From: Bradyrhizobium ivorense
GTDB taxonomy: Bacteria; Pseudomonadota; Alphaproteobacteria; Rhizobiales; Xanthobacteraceae
Direction of reading: 5' to 3'
DNA length: 64,000 bases
Assembly (NCBI RefSeq): GCF_900696085.1
Contig: NZ_CAADFC020000018.1
Coordinates: forward strand, 1 to 64,000
Positions 58,467 to 64,000 of the stretch are shown here, piece by piece (within the stretch, counting starts at the first letter, position 1; the number at the start of each line of letters is the position of its first letter). Made by a program: the position numbers and the translations under genes. The notes beneath the pieces were generated by a model, which made no database searches, was not told the DNA's origin, and was given only the letters and a program-made list of their open reading frames with translations.

Positions 58467-58522
58467 GTAATGGCGGCCATAACCTTTATCGCCGCCGTGA
58501 CAACGCGCCGCCAAGTCTGCAT

Positions 58523-59320
58523 ATGGACTCGATGCGCGACTTCCCTCCCCGCCGGATCGTCTGCCTGACCGAGGAGACGGTCGAGACGCTGTACCTGCTC
58601 GGCGAGCAGGACCGCATCGTCGGCGTCTCCGGCTATGCGGTACGGCCGCCGCAGGTGCGCCGCGAGAAGCCGCGCGTCTCGGCCTTCATCTCCGCCGATA
58701 TTCCGAAGATCCTCGCGCTCGATCCCGACCTCGTGCTCGCCTTCTCCGACCTGCAGGCGGACATCGTCGCCGACCTCATCCGTGCCGGCATCGCCGTCCA
58801 CGTCTTCAACCAGCGCGACCTCGCCGGCATTTTTGCGATGATCCGCACCCTCGGTGCGATGGTCGGCGCCGCCGACCGCGCCGACCAGCTGGCGCAACGG
58901 TTCGAGCTCCGGCTGGCCGAGATCGCGGCGACGCCGCGGCCCGGGCCGCGCCCAAAAGTCTATTTCGAGGAATGGGACGATCCCCTGATCAGCGGCATCG
59001 GCTGGGTCTCCGAGCTGATCGAGATCGCCGGCGGCGAGGACGTGCTGCCGCATCTGCGGGCGCAGAAGGCGGCCAAGGATCGCATCATCGCGCCGGATGT
59101 GGTGCGCGCGGCGGCGCCCGACGTGATCCTGGCATCCTGGTGCGGCAAGAAGGTCGTGCCCGAGCGCATCAGGGCGCGCGACGGCTGGAGCGATATTCCG
59201 GCGGTGCGCAACAATCGCATCGTCGAGATCAAGTCGCCGATCATCCTGCAGCCCGGCCCCGCCGCGCTGACCGACGGGCTCGACGCGATCGTGCAGGCGT
59301 TGTGGCCGCAGCGCCCGTGA
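58523..59320 (+). CDS. Cobalamin/iron-siderophore binding-fold protein (BtuF-like), signal-less
   Basis: A 265-residue type III periplasmic-binding-fold protein: PRRIVCLTEETVETLYLLGEQDRIVGVSGYAV, ILALDPDLVLAFSDLQADIVADLIRAGIAVHVFNQRDLAGIFAMIRTLGAMVGAADRADQLAQRFE and KVYFEEWDDPLISGIGWVSELIEIAGGEDVL with a late WSDIPAVRNNRIVEI. These are BtuF/FhuD-type landmarks. The N-terminus has no signal peptide; similar cobalamin-binding proteins in alphaproteobacteria are annotated without one and may act in the cytosol. No BtuC/BtuD neighbours. Confidence 0.82.
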   Translation: MDSMRDFPPRRIVCLTEETVETLYLLGEQDRIVGVSGYAVRPPQVRREKPRVSAFISADIPKILALDPDLVLAFSDLQADIVADLIRAGIAVHVFNQRDLAGIFAMIRTLGAMVGAADRADQLAQRFELRLAEIAATPRPGPRPKVYFEEWDDPLISGIGWVSELIEIAGGEDVLPHLRAQKAAKDRIIAPDVVRAAAPDVILASWCGKKVVPERIRARDGWSDIPAVRNNRIVEIKSPIILQPGPAALTDGLDAIVQALWPQRP

Positions 59321-59341
59321 CTGCTCCACGCCGCCTGGTGC

Positions 59342-60556
59342 TCACGTCACCGCATTCACGACCTGATATTCCGGCCGGCGCCACAGCTCGCCATTGATCA
59401 CCTCCTCGATGATCTCGGCGGCCCTCATCACCTCGGCTTCACCGATATAGAGCGGCGTGATGCCGAAGCGCATGATGTCAGGCGCCCGGAAATCGCCGAT
59501 CACGCCGCGCGCGATCAGCGCCTGCATCGCGGCATAGCCGCCTGCGAAGGCAAATGAGACTTGCGACCCGCGCTGCTCATGCGGGCGCGGCGTCACCAGC
59601 TGCAGCGACGGACAGCGCCGGGCGAGCTGTTCGATCAGCAAGTCGCCGAGCGCCAGCGAGCGCGCGCGGACTTCGCCGAGATCGACGCGGTCCCAGATAT
59701 CGAGCGATGCCTCGAGCGCAGCCATCGCCAGCACCGGCGGCGTGCCGACCCGCATGCGCTCGACGCCGCCGGCAGGCTGGTAATCGAGATCGAAGGCGAA
59801 CGGCTTTGCGTGCCCCATCCAGCCCGACAGCGCGGCACGCGCCTGATCGGCGTGACGCGGCGCGACGTAGAGGAAGGCCGGCGCGCCGGGGCCGCCATTG
59901 AGATATTTGTAGGTGCAGCCGGCGGCGAAATCGGCGCCGACCCCGGCGAGGTCGACCGGCAATGCGCCGGCCGAATGCGCGAGATCCCAGACCGTGACGA
60001 TGCCGAGCGCGTGCGCCTTCGCGGTCAGCGCCTTCATGTCGTGGCGGCGTCCGCTGCGGTAGTCCACCTCGGTCAGATAAAGCACCGCAACCTCGTCGGA
60101 CAGCGCGGCCTCGACCTGATCCGGCGCCGCCAGCCGCAATTGATGGCCGCGCCCGAGCGTCGCGATCAGCCCTTCCGCCATATAGAGATCGGTCGGGAAG
60201 TTGCCGGTGTCGGAGAGGATGACCTTGCGCTCGCGGTTCATGTCGAGCGCGGCCGCAAGCGCCTGATAGACCTTGAGCGACAGCGTGTCGCCCATCATCA
60301 CCGCGCCAGGCTCGGCGCCGATCAGGCGCGCGATGCGATCGCCGACGCGGCGCGGCTGCACGTACCAGCCGGCCGTGTTCCAGGCGCGAATGAGTTCATC
60401 GCCCCACTCCGCCGTGATGACCTGAGCTACCCGTCCGGCAACGCCCAGCGGCAGCGCACCGAGCGAGTTGCCGTCGAGATAGACCACACCGGCGGGCAGA
60501 TGGAACATGGCCCTGGTGTCGTCGTAGACCCGCAGTTGCGATGTCGCTTCGGTCAT
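59342..60556 (-). CDS. kynU: Kynureninase
   Basis: A 404-residue PLP enzyme that splits kynurenine into anthranilate and alanine. Features: VYLDGNSLGALP, FPTDLYMAEGL, VWDLAHSAGALPVDL, the PLP-lysine in GCTYKYLNGGPGAPAFLYV, and RMRVGTPPVLAMAALEASLDI. Length is as expected. Third gene of the kynurenine operon, 10 bp downstream of kynA on the same strand. Confidence 0.95.
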   Translation of the reverse strand: MTEATSQLRVYDDTRAMFHLPAGVVYLDGNSLGALPLGVAGRVAQVITAEWGDELIRAWNTAGWYVQPRRVGDRIARLIGAEPGAVMMGDTLSLKVYQALAAALDMNRERKVILSDTGNFPTDLYMAEGLIATLGRGHQLRLAAPDQVEAALSDEVAVLYLTEVDYRSGRRHDMKALTAKAHALGIVTVWDLAHSAGALPVDLAGVGADFAAGCTYKYLNGGPGAPAFLYVAPRHADQARAALSGWMGHAKPFAFDLDYQPAGGVERMRVGTPPVLAMAALEASLDIWDRVDLGEVRARSLALGDLLIEQLARRCPSLQLVTPRPHEQRGSQVSFAFAGGYAAMQALIARGVIGDFRAPDIMRFGITPLYIGEAEVMRAAEIIEEVINGELWRRPEYQVVNAVT

Positions 60557-60566
60557 GGCTCCTCGC

Positions 60567-61403
60567 TCAAAGGATGGTGCGGACGCGCCACAACTCGGGA
60601 AACAGCTCGACCTCGAGCATCCGTTTCAGATAGCTGACCCCGCCGGTGCCGCCGGTGCCGCGCTTGAAGCCGATGACGCGCTCCACCGTCGTCACGTGAT
60701 TGAAGCGCCAGCGGCGAAAATAATCCTCGAAATCGACCAGCTTCTCGGCGAGCTCATAGAGCATCCAGTTCGGTTCGGGCGCTTCGTAGACCCGGCGCCA
60801 GGCCTGCAGCACGCCCTCGTCAAAGCGATGGGTTTCGCGGACGTCGCGTGACAGCACGACCGCGGGCATCGCAAGCCCCTTGCGGTCGGCCAACCGCAGC
60901 ACCTCGTCATAAAGGCTCGGGGTGGCAAGCTCGGCCTCGAGCAATGTCATCACCTCGGCATCGTGTGCATGCGGCTTCAGCATCGCTTCATTGCGATTGC
61001 CGAGCAGATATTCGATCTGCCGGTACTGGAACGACTGGAAGCCCGAGGACTGCCCGAGCCGCGAACGGAAACGGGTGTATTCGCTGGGCGTCATGGTGCG
61101 CAGCACGTCCCAGGCGTTGTTCAACTGCTCGAATATGCGGGAGACGCGCGCCAGCATCTTCATCGCCGGCGGCACCTCGTCGCTCGCAATGGCGTGCCTG
61201 GCGGCGCGCAGCTCATGGATGGCGAGCCGCATCCACAGCTCGGAGGTTTGATGCTGGATGATGAACAGCATCTCGTCATGCGAATCCGACAGCGGGTGCT
61301 GGGCGCCGAGCAGCGCGTCGAGGTGCAGATAGTCGCCATACGACATCTTGCGGGCAAACTCGGTCTCGGCGCCCTCGCTCGCGGGATCGTAGTTGCTGCT
61401 CAT
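60567..61403 (-). CDS. kynA: Tryptophan 2,3-dioxygenase
   Basis: A 278-residue heme enzyme that opens the indole ring of tryptophan to N-formylkynurenine. Landmarks: MSYGDYLHLDALLGAQHPLSDSHDEMLFIIQHQTSELWMRL (substrate-binding start), SGFQSFQYRQIEYLLGNRN, the heme His in RWRFNHVTTVERVIGFKRGTGGTGGVSYLKR. ATG 61403 gives the canonical start. It lies between the formamidase and kynU genes on the same strand; the three make one operon. Confidence 0.95.
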   Translation of the reverse strand: MSSNYDPASEGAETEFARKMSYGDYLHLDALLGAQHPLSDSHDEMLFIIQHQTSELWMRLAIHELRAARHAIASDEVPPAMKMLARVSRIFEQLNNAWDVLRTMTPSEYTRFRSRLGQSSGFQSFQYRQIEYLLGNRNEAMLKPHAHDAEVMTLLEAELATPSLYDEVLRLADRKGLAMPAVVLSRDVRETHRFDEGVLQAWRRVYEAPEPNWMLYELAEKLVDFEDYFRRWRFNHVTTVERVIGFKRGTGGTGGVSYLKRMLEVELFPELWRVRTIL

Positions 61404-61431
61404 GACACATCCTTCCAAAGGATCGCGGTCG

Positions 61432-62241
61432 TCAGTCGAGGCCGACAAGGCACCTTGTGATGGCGGAGGACGGGTCCTTCAGCCCGTCGACAACGGTAAA
61501 ATGGTTATGCCCGGCCTCGACGACGAGGCGGGTGTCGACGTCGAAGCCGGTCCAGATGTTGGCCATCAACTCTGCCTGGCGGATGAACTCCGGACGCTCG
61601 TTGCCGCCGACCCAGGCGGTGAGCGGCGATTGCCCGCGCGGCAGCCGCAAGGCGGCGCTTTCGCGCGTTGCCTCGTCGATGCTCATCCCGAGCGTGTCGT
61701 TCATCCTCGTCCTCAGCAGCGGCCGCAGATCATGCAGACCGCTGATCGACAGCGTCGCCGCGATCCTGTCGTAGACCGCAGCCTCGAGCCGATTGTCATC
61801 ACACAGCACGCGGGTGACGAGATGGCCGCCTGCGGAATGGCCTGCGAGCCTGATCGGACCGGAGACCTGCGCCGCAGCCGAGGCAATCGCAGCGGCGATC
61901 TCGGCTGTCATCTCGGAGATGCGGGCGGCCGGTGCCAGCGTGTAACTCGGCAGCGCCACCGTCCAGCCATGGCTTCGCGCGCCCTCTGCGAGATCGGTCC
62001 ATGACGATTTGTCGAACCGCATCCAGTAGCCGCCGTGAACGAACACGACCAGGCCCTTGCTGTCGCCGTCCGGCAGGATCAGATCGAGACGCTGCCGCTC
62101 GCCCGGTCCGTAGGCGATATCGGGCTTGAATGATTTGAGGCGAGCGCGATAGGCGGCCGCACGCTCCGCCCACCACGCCGGCAGCTTGTCCGATCCCGGT
62201 ATGTGCGCCGAGTTGGCGTAGCTATCATCCCAATCGCGCAT
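61432..62241 (-). CDS. Alpha/beta-hydrolase kynurenine formamidase (AFMID type)
   Basis: A 269-residue alpha/beta hydrolase that, by operon position, hydrolyses N-formylkynurenine to kynurenine and formate. The HGGYW oxyanion motif (VVFVHGGYWMRFDKSSW) and the nucleophile GHSAGGHLV, with the acid in LRLPRGQSPLTAWVGGNERPEF and the His in EAGHNHFTVVDGL, match the eukaryotic AFMID/BNA7-like family rather than the metal-dependent bacterial KynB. First gene of the kynurenine operon. ATG 62241. Confidence 0.88.
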   Translation of the reverse strand: MRDWDDSYANSAHIPGSDKLPAWWAERAAAYRARLKSFKPDIAYGPGERQRLDLILPDGDSKGLVVFVHGGYWMRFDKSSWTDLAEGARSHGWTVALPSYTLAPAARISEMTAEIAAAIASAAAQVSGPIRLAGHSAGGHLVTRVLCDDNRLEAAVYDRIAATLSISGLHDLRPLLRTRMNDTLGMSIDEATRESAALRLPRGQSPLTAWVGGNERPEFIRQAELMANIWTGFDVDTRLVVEAGHNHFTVVDGLKDPSSAITRCLVGLD

Positions 62242-62388
62242 GGTGGCTCCCCGAGGACTCGACGGTGCTCGGGCAGCACATTGCCACGGGCCGGGCTTAC
62301 CGCCCAGCCTTTATTTTAAACCTAAAGCATCGACGCGCGCCGTCCGGGCGAAGCAGCCGTGGAACACCGCGCTTGCGGGACAAAGACG

Positions 62389-63666
62389 CTATGCCTTCTC
62401 TACCCCGCACCATTCGGCGATGAACAGCGCGGTGGCCTTGGTCGACTGCCGTAGCGAGTCGAGTTCGACATATTCGTTGAAGCCGTGCATCGCGGCACCG
62501 GTGGCGCCGAAGCAGAGGCTCGGGATGTTGTAGTTCAGCCCGTAGAAGCGGGTGTCGGTCAGCGCGGTGAAGGCGCGGTCCTGCACCGCGCCGCCATAGA
62601 CGGCCTGGTGCGCTTTTGCAAAGGCGGCCTCCGGCGCCGCAGAATTCACCAGCTCGTAGCCCTCCGACAGAAAGCCCGACCATTCCACCTGCGGCGGGTT
62701 GTTGGAGAGGAAGCGGTGGTCGCGCGCCGCGGCCGAGACGCAGGCCAGAATCTCCTTCTGGCACTCGGCGATCGACCAGCCCGGCAGCACCGCGATGCGG
62801 CAGTCGACGTCGCACCAGGCCGGCACGCTGGAGGCCCAGTCGCCGCCCTTGATGATGCCGGGATTGAAGTTGATCGGATGATTGACGTCCTTGAAGTGAC
62901 GATCGGCCTTGGCGCGCTCGTTCCAGGCGATCTCGAGCTTCTCCAGCGCGTGCACCAGATGATAGGCCGCCATGATCGCGTTGGAGCCGGCGCCGGCCTC
63001 GAACACATGCACCGGGAAGCCGCGCACCTTCAGGCGGAACCAAATCACGCCAACCTGCGAGCGGATCATCTTGCCGCTGGTCGGCTCCGGGATGAAGCAG
63101 GCATCGGCACGATAGCCGCGCTGCAATGTCGAGAGCGCGCCGACGCCGGTGCTCTCCTCCTCGATCACCGACTGGAAATGGATCCGCGCGGTCGGCTTCA
63201 GCCCGGCCCTCCTGATCGCGTCCAGCGCATAGAGCGCGCCGATCGTGCCCGACTTCATGTCGCAGGCGCCGCGGCCATACATCCTGCCGTCCTTGATGGC
63301 CGCCGAGAACGGCGGCGTCTCCCACATGTCGAGCGGCCCGGTCGGCACCACGTCGCAGTGGCCCTGCAGGATCAGCGATTTTCCGGCGTTGGTGGCCGGC
63401 CGATAGGTGCCGACCACGGTGCGCGCCTTGGAGAAATCGTGCTCGATCGGTCCAAAGCCGCGCAGGTCCTTCAGCTCGTCGAGATTGATGTGCCAGTCGT
63501 CGACCTCGTAGCCGCGCTCGCGCAGGAGATCGCCGATCATGTCCTGGCATGGCCCCTCGGCGCCGCGGGTCGAGGGGATCGCGACAAAAGCCTGCGTGGT
63601 CGCAAGCTGCGCATCGAACCCCTCATCAACGGCGGCAAGGATTCGTTGTTGGACGTCGGCAGTCAT
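62389..63666 (-). CDS. ArgE/DapE-family M20 deacylase
   Basis: A 425-residue metallopeptidase-fold deacylase (M20). Metal and catalytic elements: LILQGHCDVVPTGPLDMWETPPFSAAIKDGRMYGRGACDMKSGTIGALYAL, the general-base Glu pair in SVIEEESTGVGAL, and late ligand FGATGAAMHGFNEYVEL. N-terminal IPSTRGAEGPCQDMIGDLL is typical. ArgE/DapE-like proteins remove acyl groups from amino acids; N-formyl- or N-acyl-amino acid hydrolysis is likely. ATG 63666 lies 54 bp downstream of the PNPOx-family gene end. Confidence 0.9.
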   Translation of the reverse strand: MTADVQQRILAAVDEGFDAQLATTQAFVAIPSTRGAEGPCQDMIGDLLRERGYEVDDWHINLDELKDLRGFGPIEHDFSKARTVVGTYRPATNAGKSLILQGHCDVVPTGPLDMWETPPFSAAIKDGRMYGRGACDMKSGTIGALYALDAIRRAGLKPTARIHFQSVIEEESTGVGALSTLQRGYRADACFIPEPTSGKMIRSQVGVIWFRLKVRGFPVHVFEAGAGSNAIMAAYHLVHALEKLEIAWNERAKADRHFKDVNHPINFNPGIIKGGDWASSVPAWCDVDCRIAVLPGWSIAECQKEILACVSAAARDHRFLSNNPPQVEWSGFLSEGYELVNSAAPEAAFAKAHQAVYGGAVQDRAFTALTDTRFYGLNYNIPSLCFGATGAAMHGFNEYVELDSLRQSTKATALFIAEWCGVEKA

Positions 63667-63720
63667 GCGGCAGCTCCATGGGGAACATCGGAAAGGCGGG
63701 AGCCGCAGCGTAACCCGATT

Positions 63721-64000
63721 TCACTCGGCGGGGTAATGCGCAAAATAGGCTTCCCGCAATGCATCCTCGAGCAGGCGGCCCTCCGAGTAGCCATCGAGCG
63801 TTTTCGGCCGCGTCACGCCGTCGAGCAGCCGCGGACACGGCTCCGGCGCGCCGAGCACGGTGCGCACCGGGATGCGCTCGGCATAGATCGGCAACTCGTA
63901 ATCCTCGTCATCATCGGCGACGCCCTTGGCGCGAATTTTTGCCGAGGCTTCCTCGATCTCCATCGCGATGAACGAGGTCGCCTTGATCTCCTGCTTGTTG
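63721..64000 (-). CDS. Pyridoxamine 5'-phosphate oxidase-family protein, C-terminal part
   Basis: The final ~92 residues of a gene that continues past the right edge: NKQEIKATSFIAMEIEEASAKIRAKGVADDDEDYELPIYAERIPVRTVLGAPEPCPRLL... The pattern ...KATxFIAMEIEEASAKIR..PDDEEDY-LP-WAGVIP matches the C-terminal domain of the PNPOx/FMN-binding split-barrel family (flavin nucleotide-binding, related to general stress protein 26). The enzyme class is not certain from the tail alone. Its start is outside the window. Confidence 0.7.
   Translation of the reverse strand, partial: NKQEIKATSFIAMEIEEASAKIRAKGVADDDEDYELPIYAERIPVRTVLGAPEPCPRLLDGVTRPKTLDGYSEGRLLEDALREAYFAHYPAE

Overview
The window looks like chromosomal DNA of a Bradyrhizobium-type alphaproteobacterium (order Hyphomicrobiales). 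The evidence is the GC-rich, densely coded sequence; a eukaryotic-type glutamine synthetase II (glnII) divergent from a DUF2735/GstI-like gene; DUF6894, DUF1993 and PsiF-repeat small proteins; an alphaproteobacterial EcfG-type promoter; and several palindromic repeat families that I recognise from Bradyrhizobium genomes. I see no tRNA, rRNA, CRISPR array or prophage. Genus-level placement is inference.

Layout. 1-0.6 kb: 5' part of an IS110-family transposase running off the left edge. 0.7-8.3 kb: a class III nucleotide cyclase, a MarR regulator with a clear operator, a Cys/Met PLP enzyme, a ROK-family sugar kinase, two small exported proteins sharing a 45-bp upstream repeat, and a zinc-ribbon/DUF5939 cyclase followed by a PaiB-like flavoprotein. 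8.3-15.6 kb: a repeat-rich gap, a tightly overlapping operon (small membrane protein, pdxY, LysE exporter, csaA), two DUF6894 genes, a secreted one-heme protein, DUF1993 and a methyltransferase. 15.6-28.5 kb: a Tat-exported serine hydrolase, a 225-bp MITE-like element, rlpA, a Pro/Ala-rich membrane protein, an L,D-transpeptidase, redox enzymes, a chemotaxis receptor, an acyl-CoA dehydrogenase whose promoter carries a site with the same half-sites as the MarR operator, nitroreductase, PsiF-repeat and PilZ proteins. 28.6-39.4 kb: a metallo-beta-lactamase-fold enzyme, a phosphonate-type hexapeptide transferase, a RAYT transposase flanked by its REP sequences, an ABC-F ATPase, the first GrlR-like protein, and a periplasmic molybdenum hydroxylase operon (Tat-exported Mo subunit, 2Fe-2S subunit, diheme cytochrome).

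39.5-47.8 kb: an ABM-domain protein, a Sel1-repeat protein, a GrlR-like gene coupled to a signal-less ModA-like protein, glnII with a sigma-54 promoter and divergent gstI candidate, an MliC-like lysozyme inhibitor and a tyrosine phosphatase. 47.8-55.5 kb: a ThDP-dependent decarboxylase/SDR pair, then hydrolase, AhpD-like, DUF417 and SDR genes next to a divergent LysR regulator, then two adjacent GrlR-like genes. 55.6-64 kb: a DUF2161 nuclease-fold protein, acetyltransferase, thioesterase, a BtuF-like protein, a complete kynurenine operon (formamidase, tryptophan 2,3-dioxygenase, kynureninase; tryptophan to anthranilate), an M20 deacylase, and a PNPOx-family protein cut by the right edge.

The least ordinary content is the set of four GrlR-like (lipocalin-like) proteins in 22 kb with no type III secretion genes nearby, three of them internally duplicated; the shared MarR-type operator; the MITE-like insertion; the RAYT/REP unit; and the glnII/gstI control region. 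Functions come from motif recognition only; no database search was possible.
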